Of a stretch of 20,840 nucleotides of DNA, positions 1-8,419 are shown piece after piece. Numbering within the stretch: the stretch's first letter is position 1; every line of letters starts with the position of its first letter. This DNA comes from Coemansia sp. RSA 1804 (lineage: Eukaryota; Kickxellomycota; Kickxellomycetes; Kickxellales; Kickxellaceae): NCBI GenBank assembly GCA_027578815.1, contig JANBTH010000322.1:1-20840 (forward strand), read 5' to 3'. The notes beneath the pieces are model-generated. The model saw only the letters and a program-made list of their open reading frames with translations, did no database searches and was not told where the DNA came from. The position numbers and the translations under genes are program-made.

Positions 1-77
1 CGATGTACACTTTTTGCAGGACCGATATCCGCGCAGCGTTCTCTTGGACGATGCGCTTGGCTGACTGGTTGGCCTAG
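1..77 (+). CDS. Possible 3' end of an upstream gene (partial)
   Basis: The first 60-75 bases are GC-rich like the coding regions here, and the sequence turns AT-rich right after. Two plus frames end in this stretch. Frame 2 stops with TGA at 62-64 and reads ...LQDRYPRSVLLDDALG; frame 3 stops with TAG at 75-77 and reads ...IRAAFSWTMRLADWLA. Frame 2 has the more protein-like composition, but I cannot tell which is real and recognise no family. A candidate poly-A signal AATAAA lies at 279-284. The interpretation rests only on the composition change, so it is weak. Confidence 0.25.
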   Translation, partial: MYTFCRTDIRAAFSWTMRLADWLA

Positions 78-531
78 ACTCCTTTTTCATTACATTTAGC
101 AGTGGGATATGTTAGTTAGTTAGCTATTTAGTTATTGTGAGGAAGCAGTTCTGGGGATGTGTGTTGTTGTTGTTACATGAAGCAAGGAGTAATATAGAAA
201 ACGGACATACCATTATTGAGTGAATGAAAACAGGTGAGCGGCTAGAGATAATTGCAGAGGCAGATCAGAATACGGAATAATAAAAAAGACACATGGGATA
301 TCGTTTTACGTTTAGCTTCGAATAAAAGAAGCAATAGTGGTGATAATATGGGAAGCGCGTTAATGGCCCACTCAGGGCCGTAGAATAAGAGTGTTTCTAG
401 CATATTTATTGCATCGTATTTTTTTTTACCTCTTTCTCTCTCTCTTTCCCAGAGAACACACAAAACAAACAGTAGAAGACGTGGAAATGGAAGAAAGAAA
501 AAAGTAGGAAAAGAAGAAGAAAGAAGGGGAT
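78..531. other. Intergenic region, no gene seen
   Basis: AT-rich spacer between the possible upstream gene and the 3' end of NDUFA8. It holds a pyrimidine tract (about 419-452, with poly-T and CTCT runs) and a purine-rich AAGAAAG stretch (about 487-530). TTTATT near 404-409 reads AATAAA on the minus strand and could serve NDUFA8 polyadenylation. The short minus frame across 242-463 is low-complexity translation of the pyrimidine and purine tracts, with no recognisable domain. Confidence 0.6.
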
Positions 532-984
532 CTACTGGGTCAACGGGACTCTCTCGTGGATCTGGGGCTTGTTGGCGGGAGCGCCAGGGACGTTCTTCTT
601 CCAGCCAAACGCCTTGAACAAGCAGTCGTTGAGCGGTTTCTCCTGGTCCCGGCAGCGGCCAAACTCCTGATTCTTATAGTCGAGGCAATTCCAGTGCGCC
701 CTGAACTCGCTCAGGCACTGCGACTGTATCTTCTGCAGCGCATCCACCGCGCACCGGGTCACCTTGCGGCCCTCCAGGAGGCAGTGCTTGGGATCGCGCG
801 TCTCGTCCTTGCAGAGCATAAAGTCCTCGTTGTATTCCTTGCAGTGCGTGCCGATGAAAAACGACGCCGATTTCAGCGGTGCGCCCGTGCTCCCTACCTC
901 ATCCACCGGCGGGATTTCCTTGGGAAGCGGGGTTGGGTCAATCCAATCCTCTCCCTCGAAGTTCTTGTAGCCCGGAAGCGCCAT
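532..984 (-). CDS. NDUFA8: NADH:ubiquinone oxidoreductase (complex I) accessory subunit NDUFA8-like
   Basis: A 150-residue protein with eight cysteines in four perfect CX9C motifs: C48/C58, C68/C78, C90/C100 and C111/C121. This double CHCH arrangement is the signature of NDUFA8 (the 19-21 kDa or PGIV subunit of complex I). The family is imported into the mitochondrial intermembrane space by Mia40-dependent oxidation and sits on the outer face of the membrane arm. Length and the GxxNxEGEDWIDPTPLP-like N-terminus fit the fungal form. The ATG at 984 is the first in frame and is preceded by noncoding-looking AT-rich sequence. There are no introns. The gene is divergent from the coiled-coil gene starting at 1611. 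Its presence implies a complete respiratory complex I, unlike Saccharomyces. Confidence 0.93.
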   Translation of the reverse strand: MALPGYKNFEGEDWIDPTPLPKEIPPVDEVGSTGAPLKSASFFIGTHCKEYNEDFMLCKDETRDPKHCLLEGRKVTRCAVDALQKIQSQCLSEFRAHWNCLDYKNQEFGRCRDQEKPLNDCLFKAFGWKKNVPGAPANKPQIHERVPLTQ

Positions 985-1610
985 GTTTTATCTAGTAAGA
1001 ACAAGTCGCCCTGACTACTTCTACTACTGTGCGTGTCCGTTATTAGCCTTCTCTAGCGAAAGGGTGGGATTGAACAAGAGCAATAATGTGAACAAGACAA
1101 AATTGAGAATTTTACAGAATGAAATAATATAATAATGTGAGGTGGGAGAAGAATAAAGCTTGGGTGGGCTTGTTATTCGAGATAAGCTCGCGATTAGCGG
1201 TCTTTTTTTTTTACACTTGAAATAAATTGGCTTGAACCCCCGGCTGATTTGATCTCCTTGATTGCGTTGTGAATGAATGAGGTAAGGCGGCGTGTTGTTT
1301 TGTTTTTTTTTTTGCTTTGACTGATTGTTTGTTTACTATTGTCTTTTTGGGCTCTATGCCAACGACATGCTTTTTTTCTTCTTTTTAAAATATTTAAATT
1401 CTCAATAACCATTGGTGTATGCTAATTTCACACTTCTTGAAAGGTTATTTTGTTGATATTATTGTCGCTCTCTCTTTATTCTTTCTTCTCCTTGTCATAA
1501 CACTAGACATCAAGACAGAACACGGACGCCAGGAACGAGCACAGCGTGAGAAAGAGAAACAGCGAAAGAGGGAGGAGGGGGTTTATTTTTTTTTTTCTTC
1601 AACTTCAAAT
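985..1610. promoter_or_regulatory. Divergent intergenic region (NDUFA8 / coiled-coil gene)
   Basis: This 626-base spacer lies between two divergently transcribed genes and must hold both promoters. A TATA-like AAAATATTTAAATT occurs near 1387-1400 and a pyrimidine-rich leader (about 1465-1500, then poly-T near 1585-1598) precedes the ATG at 1611. Runs of A/T are frequent. I see no convincing separate gene. The in-frame ATG at 1419 is discussed under the downstream gene. Confidence 0.5.
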
Positions 1611-2516
1611 ATGGTGGATAACAAGACAGAAGACAGCGGCGGGAACAGGCGGTTCTCGCTATTCTCCGCGCTCAACGGTCTATTCGAGCGCGCACGGTCG
1701 TCGGCGGAAAAGGAGTCGCAGCGCCTGTTTACTTCGCCAGCGACACCCAACAGGTCACGCACAGGCAGTACACAGGGGCCTGTGCCCGGCGACCCTGCGT
1801 ACGGGAGCCCGTACAAGCGGCCCAAGCGCATCGGCAGCAACGGCACGCGGCCTCTGTTGGCCGACTCCTTGGCACGCACAAAGGCACGGCCACGCCCCGC
1901 ACGCTCAGCCACGACCGCTTCCACAGCTCCACAGGCTGCAACTGTTGCTGACGCTGCTGCTGCTGCAAAGAAAACAGCCCTATCGCGTCCGTCGGTGACT
2001 TTATCGCTGCCGCAGCGGCCGGGCTCTGTTATTTCGGAACGCACAAAGCTGGCAACAACCGTTGACCTGATGTCGATAGTGGCGCGTAGCGAGCACAGCG
2101 TGGCCGACGACGACGCCGCCGCCGCCGCAAGCGAATATGGCGAGGATGCAGACTCGATAGGCGCAGTGCTGGAAGAGCCCAGTGCGCTGAGCACGCCGGG
2201 AAGCCATCTGAAGCGCAAGCGCAGCGTTGCGGCATACCAGCAACCGGCAGAGCCGTCCTCGCCGATATCGGCCGCGCCGTCAACCGCAGCAACACACAGC
2301 ACTCGCGGGGAGAGGGCAGTCCACGAAACCAGGTTCTCGAAACGGCCGCGCTCGGTGGAAAGCACCAATACTGCGGCTAGCTCGGCGATGGCGCTCGATG
2401 CGATGGTGCTACATACGTCGGCGCTGGCCAGCGGGTCCACACAGAGCACGGCTACTGTTCATTCGATGGCGCCGCAACGAGCAGAGGACGCATCCAGAGA
2501 GAAGCAGAACAACAAC

Positions 2517-2548
<32 letters not shown>

Positions 2549-3494
2549 CGTGTCTGAAACGGTGCAGCGCTGGAAAAGCAGCAGCCGCAAGGCGGTGGGG
2601 TTTGATGATGACGCCTATGGAAACGACGATGTCGTCATCACCAGCAGCAGCAACAACAACAGAGGCAACAAGGACGAAGGCGACCGGCCGCCCACCACGG
2701 TTGTTGAGCGCACCAGACTAGAGAAGGTAGAGCGCGAGCTGCGGCAGCTGAAGAGGATCATAGCGTCGCTGGTTCCGGGCGAGCTGAACGACGACGATCT
2801 GCGGTCGGTGTATGGCGAGCTGGACGGCGGCAGACAGTCGTCAGAGGATGTTCTGTCGCGGCTGATGCGGATCCGCGCAGGCGCCGTATTCCCGGCAACA
2901 GCGGCATCCCGTCGCGGCGATGCTGCGGACCTGCTGGGATACTCGTCGCTGATGGCCTCCAAGCCGCCCTCATCGCTATCGCCGCCGGATGCGCTGCGCC
3001 CGACAATCGCCTCCTCCAGCGCTGCCAATGCTGTGTCCAGGAGCGCCGTTCCTCCGCCGCCGCCGCCGCTGCCGCCGCCAGTACCGCTGGCAGCGCTTGC
3101 GAAGGACTCCAGGGCGCCGGCCAGCAGTGCGGCTGCCGCCGCCAGAGCCCAGCTGTCGCTGCCCCCGGCGCCCAGCTTTGGCGGCAGCTCGGTGCGCAAA
3201 AGAGCGCCCAGCGGCAGTCCCGACATGCCTCACAATGCAGCCGAGTCGACGGCGTCCCGACAGCACGAATCGCCCGCCCAGCGGCTCCGCGCCGACCTGC
3301 TGCGTCCTGTAGCCGCAGCAAAGCCAAGCAACCCTCCGCCGCCACACAAGGACCCGAACGTCATGTCGCAGATGCTGCAGGAGATGAAGACGCATAAGCT
3401 GCGCTCTGTCAAAAAGCCAAAGGACATGGCGGCGGCGATGCCCAAACGCCAACGCCTGGGAGGAGGAGGAGGCGATAGCCACCACCAGAGCTGA
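1611..3494 (+). CDS. Low-complexity poly-Gln/poly-Pro coiled-coil protein with C-terminal WH2-like / MTFR-like motif
   Basis: A predicted 627-residue, mostly disordered protein of unknown function. Residues 13-31 (RRFSLFSALNGLFERARSS) could form an amphipathic helix. Several basic clusters (KRPKRIG, KRKRS, KRPRS) look like nuclear localisation signals. Nine CAG codons at 2517-2543 encode poly-Gln at residues 303-311. A short coiled coil (ERTRLEKVERELRQLKRII) lies around 363-387, a proline run around 481-491, and near 585-605 the motif MLQEMKTHKLRSVKKPKD. Poly-Pro followed by such a motif recalls WH2 actin-binding segments, and also the LKDM..VKLRSVKR motif of mitochondrial fission regulators, as I remember them. 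I chose the ATG at 1611 because the sequence before it looks like a pyrimidine-rich leader; an in-frame ATG at 1419 would add 64 residues including a hydrophobic stretch. The frame is real given its codon bias; the function is open. Confidence 0.75.
2517..2543 (+). repeat. CAG microsatellite (poly-Gln)
   Basis: Nine uninterrupted CAG triplets, in frame, encoding poly-Gln after three Asn residues. The tract can vary in length by slippage without breaking the frame. Confidence 0.9.
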
Positions 3495-3690
3495 CTGACA
3501 TTTGCTTGCAAAGTACTTTGATTCCATTTCCCCCGAATTCCTGCACTTCTCTACATGTATTATAATACCACCGCCGCCACCACAATACCCTGCGGTATTG
3601 ATTGCGAATCTGCTTGCTTGCTTCATAAGAGGGAAAACACAAAACGACACAGGCCCGCCTTCTCCCACAAGACAAAGCGTGGGGACTCTT

Positions 3691-4605
3691 CTACACGGCG
3701 CGCGGGTACTGCGCGCAGATGGACGGCGGAGGAGCGGAGCCCTTGTACGCAGCGCAGATGTCGCGGATAAAGTCCTCGGGACGGTACCCGCCCGGACACT
3801 CGCGCCACCCGCCGTCCTCAACACACCTCTTCTTCCCAGCAACAAACACGGTAGCGCTCGTCTCGACGCCAGCAAACACCGCGTTCTCCACCGACTGTCT
3901 GAACAGCGCGCGCCCCTCGCCCTGGTTGGTGCAGGCAAGGAACGCGGCGGTATCGAGGCCTGCGGCGCTCGCGCATCTGAGGGCCAGATCCCTGCCCCTG
4001 CCGATGTCCTCCACATGGCTGTTGACGCATCCGAGGAACCGCCAGAACGACGGCAGGTCGAGGCGATGCCGCAGCGCGCACAGCTCGTCGATGTTCCCCA
4101 GACACTCGTGCTCCCCGTGCTTGCACACCGCCCCCGTGGTGGCGTTCGGGTCCAGCCGGGCAATGAAGCTCAGCTGCACCTCCATGATCGAATGCACCGC
4201 GTCAACGACCCGCGAAAACGTCTGCTCCATCTTCACTGCATCCGGGCACCGCGACATCACGAAGAACTCGACCTGCACCTTCTTCTCGTCCGCGATGCTG
4301 CTGCTGCTGCTGCTGCTGGTTGTGGTGGCCTCGCGCCCCTCCTCCTGCTCGTTCGCCCCACCCGCCTGGTACCCGCTAGCTGCTGCTGCTGCTGCGGGTG
4401 TATCCAGGCCCTTGTGGATTGCCATGTGCCGGCCCCCAATCGCTGCCAAAACCGCCAGGGCCGCAAGCACTACTATTGCTGCGACCACCACCATCCAGCC
4501 TCTTCTCCTTCCTCCAGCACGCGGTCTTCTTGGATAGCCCCCCGTCTTCTCCACGTCATCGCCATCGACCTTTATTCCGTGCAACAAGTGCCTGGACTCG
4601 TCCAT
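3691..4605 (-). CDS. GILT-family thiol reductase, single-pass membrane protein, probably vacuolar
   Basis: A 304-residue protein of the gamma-interferon-inducible lysosomal thiol reductase family. The family signature CxHGxxECxxNxxxxC is exact at C161-C176 (CKHGEHECLGNIDELC). The thioredoxin-like active site is C120-P-D-A rather than CxxC, so only the nucleophilic cysteine remains. Residues 1-36 are polar with a basic RRPRAGGRRRG run. Residues 37-57 form one transmembrane segment, followed by an Ala/Ser-rich linker and the reductase domain, which gives a type II topology with the enzyme in the lumen. E3-S-R-H-L-L8 matches the acidic dileucine sorting motif. N154-A-T is a possible glycosylation site. 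The ATG at 4605 is the first in frame; the frame further upstream opens only with GTG. A TATA box lies about 50 bases upstream. The gene converges on the coiled-coil gene, with 196 bases between stop codons. Confidence 0.85.
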   Translation of the reverse strand: MDESRHLLHGIKVDGDDVEKTGGYPRRPRAGGRRRGWMVVVAAIVVLAALAVLAAIGGRHMAIHKGLDTPAAAAAASGYQAGGANEQEEGREATTTSSSSSSSIADEKKVQVEFFVMSRCPDAVKMEQTFSRVVDAVHSIMEVQLSFIARLDPNATTGAVCKHGEHECLGNIDELCALRHRLDLPSFWRFLGCVNSHVEDIGRGRDLALRCASAAGLDTAAFLACTNQGEGRALFRQSVENAVFAGVETSATVFVAGKKRCVEDGGWRECPGGYRPEDFIRDICAAYKGSAPPPSICAQYPRAV

Positions 4606-4653
4606 GCTCGTGTGTGTCGGCCACCTCTCAAGGAACCCGTTGGATTGCAAAAA

Positions 4654-4664
4654 GTATATAAAGC
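4654..4664 (-). promoter_or_regulatory. TATA-like element of the GILT gene
   Basis: The plus strand reads GTATATAAAGC, which is CTTTATATAC on the gene's strand. It lies about 50 bases upstream of the ATG at 4605. This spacing implies a very short 5' leader and supports that ATG over any start further upstream. Confidence 0.45.
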
Positions 4665-5254
4665 ACTGTCTAATACAAGAGACAGTGTAGCAAGATAGCA
4701 AGATAAGCACAACTCGATAATTCACAAGGATAATATAATATAATCGTAAAATGTGGAAAAAAGGGACGAAAGACTGCTTTTTGTTTTTCTTCCTTCGTTC
4801 TATCTATTTAGCCATCAAATCTTCCTCCTCCACACGAGGCCCCCCCCCCCGCCACCTGCTTTTCCTTTCCTTTCCTTTCTCAATTCGCTGCAAGCCTTCT
4901 CTGTTTACAAACACAAGTGTCCTGCGCCTCGTTTTACGTGCTGCTGTGGAATTCTACTCTCCGCCAAACGCAATCATGCGTCTTCTCTTTAATGTAGCAC
5001 TTGTGCAATCAGACGCTCTGGTGTCGTCATCGCTCGGCTAAAACACGCCTGGCCAATCTCCGCTCCACACACCGCAGATAAAAATGCGAGTTACCCATCA
5101 CATAAAGTGATTGCAATGCTGGTTACTGAGCCGAACAAAGATCTCAACTGAAAATGAAATAGAAAAAAGAGAAACTAATAGGAAAAAGGTACAGACAGAT
5201 TGATGGGGAAAAGAAAAATAAAGGCAAGCAAAAAATAAGAAATCATTCAATTGC
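4665..5254. other. Intergenic region, no gene seen
   Basis: Spacer between the promoter of the GILT gene and the 3' end of the CBM48 gene, both on the minus strand. It contains a C-run (about 4841-4850), TTTCC repeats (about 4859-4880) and A-rich stretches before 5254. The short plus frames at 4751-5041 have no recognisable domain and are rich in Phe, Ser and Pro, as expected from pyrimidine-rich DNA. I see no RNA gene. Confidence 0.55.
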
Positions 5255-8200
5255 TTAGACAAACAGACGCTTGATGAACCCAAACAGTCCGCGATGCTTC
5301 TTCTTGTGCTCGCTGCTCTCCGTGGTGGTGCTGGGTCTTGAGGCCTTTGTCTCCGGTGTCGTTGAGCCTTCCTCGTTGGCAGCAGCAGGAGCAGGAGCAG
5401 CGGCTGCTGCGTCCTTTGAATCGGTTTCTGGCGCAGAGGTTCCGGCAGTTGCTTCTGGGGCTGCTGTGTTTTCGGCTGATGCCGCTGGTGCCACATCAAC
5501 GCCCTCGTCTTCCTTCTTCGCAGCCGTTTCTTCTGCCTTTTCAGCGGCGGGGGCTGCTGTCTCCTCAACGGTAGCAGCAGCAGCAGTGACCTCAGCAGCA
5601 GCAGCAGCAGGAACTGCAGAGACCTCTTCGGCAGCAATAGCAACAGGAACCTCAGCTTCTGCAGCAGCAGCAGCAGCAGCGCTTTCCACTGGCTTCTCTT
5701 CAGCAGGAGCAGGAGTCTTTCCAACAACAACAAAAGCGTCTTCGACAGAGGATTTCTCCTCAGCAGCAACGGGATCTTGATCTGCGGCAGGCGCTGTCTC
5801 AGCAGGTGTCTCCTCTGCAACAGGCGCCGTCTCTGGCTGTTTCTCCTCCACGGCCGGCGTCTCCACGACAACAGGAGTATCCTCAACAGCGGCAGGAACC
5901 TCCTCGACAACGGGCGACTCCTCAACAACTGCAGGTGCCTCTTCAACAACAAGCGTCGTCTCTGGCTGCTTCTCCTCTACGACAGCTGGCTTTTCGTCAG
6001 AAACAGCAGGAGTCTCTACAACTGCAGGAGTATCCTCAACAACCACAGATGTCTCCTCAACGACAGGCGCCTCTTCGACAACGGGTGCTGTCTCTGGCTG
6101 CTTCTCCTCTATGACAGCTGGTGTTTGGTCGGCAACTGGCAACTCTTCAGTGGCAGGAGTCTCTTCAACAACGGCTGGAGTATCCTCAACAACGGCTGCT
6201 GTTTGGTCGACAGCAGGCTTATCCTCAACAACAGGAGGCTCTTGTTCGTTAGTAGCCGTAGTCTCGGTCTGTTTCTCCTCTGCATCTGGCGCCTTTTGAA
6301 CGACCGGAGTCTCTTCAATTGCTGCAGTCTCTTCCACAGGCAACAGTATTGTATCGACCGGCTTCTCCTCCGCAACAGGCGTATCGACAGCCTCTGGCTT
6401 CTCAGCAGCAGCAGTTTCATCAACAACAGGAGCTGCTGGCTCAACCGATTTCTCCTCTGCAACAGGCGTTGCTTCAACAGCAGGTTTTTCTGCAGCAACA
6501 ATCACTGGCTCCTCGACAGCCGCAGTTTCTTCAGCAGCGGGGGTTTCCTCGGCAACAGGTGCTGCTGGTTCAACCGGCTTCTCCTCTGCAACAGGCGTCG
6601 CTTCAACAGCCGCTGGCTCCGCAGAAGCGGGAATTTCCTCAGCAACAGGTGTCGCTGCCTCGGCTGGCTTCTCCTCCGCAACAGCCGCTGGCTCTTCAAC
6701 GACGGGGTTGTCCTCAGCAACTGGCGTCTCCTCAGAAACAGGAGCTGCTACCTCGACCGACGTCTCCTCCGCAACAACAGGCGTCGCTTCAACCGCGGGT
6801 TTATCTTCAGCAATAGCAGCCGGCTCTTCAACAGAAGCTGGCTCTTCAGCAACAGGTGCTGCTGCTTCGATTGGCTTCTGCTCCTTTGTAGGAACCTCCT
6901 CGGCAACAGCGTTTTCTTCCTCGGCAACAGCCGCAGGTGCTTTGGCCGGATTTTCTTCTTCAACAGCAGCAGGCACATCCTCAGCAACAGGTAGCGGCTG
7001 CTCCTCAGCCGCAGGCTTGAACTCTTCGGCGGTCTGTTCCTCGACGGCAGGCGGTAGTGGCTCAGTAGCCACATCTTTTGCCTCCTTCTCTTCCTCGGCT
7101 GCAACAGGAGCGGCTTCTACCTCGACTGGCTTCTCCTCCGCAACAACATCGACAGCAGAGGGCTCGGCGTTGGAAGGAACAGCAGAAACTTCCTCCACAA
7201 CGGCAGTTTCGGTTGCTTCGGTAGTAGGGACAACGTCTTTGTCAGCAGAAATAGTCTCGGATGCAGGCTGCTCCTCAGTAACTACGGCAGCAGAGTTATC
7301 CTCAGCCACTGGCACCGCCGGATTTTCGGCAGCTGGCTCTTCAACAGCATTCGGCTTCTCGTCATTGGCAGGCGAGGATCTCTCGGGCTTGGCAACAGCC
7401 TCCACTGTTTGCTCGGCAGCAACAGCAATAGCAGCAGGTTCAGCAACTTCGGGTTTGGCGTCAGAAGAAGGGGCGTCAGTTTCTTCGGTCGTGGTCTGTT
7501 GCACCGCATCGGCTTGCGTAGCATCCACATCTTTGGCACTCACATCCTTGTCAGCATCAACTTCAGCAGAGGGTCTATCGCCATCGCTGCTGTCATCGCT
7601 GCTGCGTGGCCCTTCGGGGGCTTGAGAAGCCTCGTGCGCGTGATCAGGGCTAGGAGCCACGCTCGCATCTTCATCTTGAGCACTATCAGCAGCCGGCTCT
7701 GCACCAACCGCTGGGCTCTGAGCAGGAGCTGCTTCAGTATCAGTTGCATCAGCGGTGGACTCCTTCTTTCCTTGCGGTGTGTCTGTCGGGGCGCTGTCAG
7801 GGACAGCCTTCTGATCAGCGTCTTTGCCAACAGACTGGGAATCTGCCTCTTGAGCGCCCTGAGAGCTGTCAAGGCTGCCAGACGGTACCTCCTCGGGAGC
7901 ACCGATGGTTTCCTCAGTCTGTTGGGCAGAAACCTCAGCAGCAGCACTGGCATCGGCAGCCGCAGTATTATCCGCAGCACCAGCATCCGTGCTGCTCGTT
8001 GGAGCTGCGTCGTCACCAGCCGCAGCAGCAGCTGGCTGCGAAGCATCCGCGACAGATTCGACTTTTGGAGCAGCATCAGTAGCAGCGGTAGAAGAGACGG
8101 CGGCGGCTGTTTTGAGAACGTTATTCACCAGTCCTGCATCGTCGGTTGTTGTGTCAGTCTTGGAATCGAGTTCCCACTCACCATCAACCTTGAACTTGTA

Positions 8201-8419
8201 CAGATACTCCGACCCCGATTTCAGCGTATCCAAGGTCACCGAGTATTTGTATTTCGCCGGCTCCTCATCGTCGCCAGACGAGGTTGGTGCCTTGGCCATG
8301 GCGATAGGTGTCCAGTGGCTAGTCTCATCCGATCCAAAGGTACCAAGAAGCTCGACGGTCGAGGCTTCGGCTTTGGTCGTAAGCTCAAATGTATGGCTAA
8401 TGGTATCAGCCGAACTCAT
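5255..8419 (-). CDS. CBM48 (AMPK-beta-type glycogen-binding) protein with long acidic Ala/Glu/Pro/Val repeat region
   Basis: A 1054-residue single-exon protein. Residues 1-105 form a CBM48 domain: VELLGTFGS, W36 in SHW, YLYKFKVDGEW with K75/K77 and W82, then GLVNNVL with N99/N100. These correspond to the Trp, Lys and Asn positions that contact glucan in AMPK beta. About 900 residues follow of disordered, strongly acidic sequence rich in EEKP, PVAEE and VVEETPA repeats. The last 17 residues, HKKKHRGLFGFIKRLFV, are basic and hydrophobic, a possible membrane or partner anchor. CBM48 plus an acidic tail recalls yeast Mdg1/Crp1, but that is an architectural resemblance only. I start at the ATG at 8419; the frame continues upstream to a TTG but contains no earlier ATG. 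Its C-terminus lies about 650 bases from the GILT start. No catalytic domain is present. Confidence 0.82.
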   Translation of the reverse strand: MSSADTISHTFELTTKAEASTVELLGTFGSDETSHWTPIAMAKAPTSSGDDEEPAKYKYSVTLDTLKSGSEYLYKFKVDGEWELDSKTDTTTDDAGLVNNVLKTAAAVSSTAATDAAPKVESVADASQPAAAAAGDDAAPTSSTDAGAADNTAAADASAAAEVSAQQTEETIGAPEEVPSGSLDSSQGAQEADSQSVGKDADQKAVPDSAPTDTPQGKKESTADATDTEAAPAQSPAVGAEPAADSAQDEDASVAPSPDHAHEASQAPEGPRSSDDSSDGDRPSAEVDADKDVSAKDVDATQADAVQQTTTEETDAPSSDAKPEVAEPAAIAVAAEQTVEAVAKPERSSPANDEKPNAVEEPAAENPAVPVAEDNSAAVVTEEQPASETISADKDVVPTTEATETAVVEEVSAVPSNAEPSAVDVVAEEKPVEVEAAPVAAEEEKEAKDVATEPLPPAVEEQTAEEFKPAAEEQPLPVAEDVPAAVEEENPAKAPAAVAEEENAVAEEVPTKEQKPIEAAAPVAEEPASVEEPAAIAEDKPAVEATPVVAEETSVEVAAPVSEETPVAEDNPVVEEPAAVAEEKPAEAATPVAEEIPASAEPAAVEATPVAEEKPVEPAAPVAEETPAAEETAAVEEPVIVAAEKPAVEATPVAEEKSVEPAAPVVDETAAAEKPEAVDTPVAEEKPVDTILLPVEETAAIEETPVVQKAPDAEEKQTETTATNEQEPPVVEDKPAVDQTAAVVEDTPAVVEETPATEELPVADQTPAVIEEKQPETAPVVEEAPVVEETSVVVEDTPAVVETPAVSDEKPAVVEEKQPETTLVVEEAPAVVEESPVVEEVPAAVEDTPVVVETPAVEEKQPETAPVAEETPAETAPAADQDPVAAEEKSSVEDAFVVVGKTPAPAEEKPVESAAAAAAAEAEVPVAIAAEEVSAVPAAAAAEVTAAAATVEETAAPAAEKAEETAAKKEDEGVDVAPAASAENTAAPEATAGTSAPETDSKDAAAAAPAPAAANEEGSTTPETKASRPSTTTESSEHKKKHRGLFGFIKRLFV
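5829..6712 (-). repeat. Imperfect tandem repeats within the CBM48 gene
   Basis: Recurring near-identical segments are visible in the DNA. GTCTCTGGCTG followed by YTTCTCC starts at 5829, 5958 and 6090 (spacings 129 and 132). GCTGCTGGYTCAACCG starts at 6432 and 6561 (129). A GRYTTCTCCTCYGCAACAG-type segment starts at 6360, 6447, 6576 and 6666 (87, 129, 90). In protein terms these are about 43-44-residue and 29-30-residue blocks, suggesting a basic unit near 14-15 residues. The array grades into less ordered repeats on both sides. Confidence 0.75.

Noticed and set aside
1229..1242. GGCTTGAACCCC, similar to a tRNA B box on the minus strand
   Set aside because: The flanking bases do not form a T-arm stem and no acceptor stem or A box is found at the right distance.
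2976..4163. 395-codon minus-strand open frame spanning the coiled-coil and GILT genes
   Set aside because: It crosses the AT-rich intergenic gap and overlaps two better-supported genes in other frames, with Arg/Ala/Ser-rich GC-driven composition.
3502..4698. 398-codon plus-strand open frame opposite the GILT gene
   Set aside because: Shadow of the GILT gene, which has an exact family signature on the minus strand.
5777..6994. 405-codon open frame on the plus strand, rich in Asn, Arg, Leu and Cys
   Set aside because: It is antisense to the acidic repeat region of the CBM48 gene. The repeat composition keeps the opposite strand free of stops; no domain is visible.
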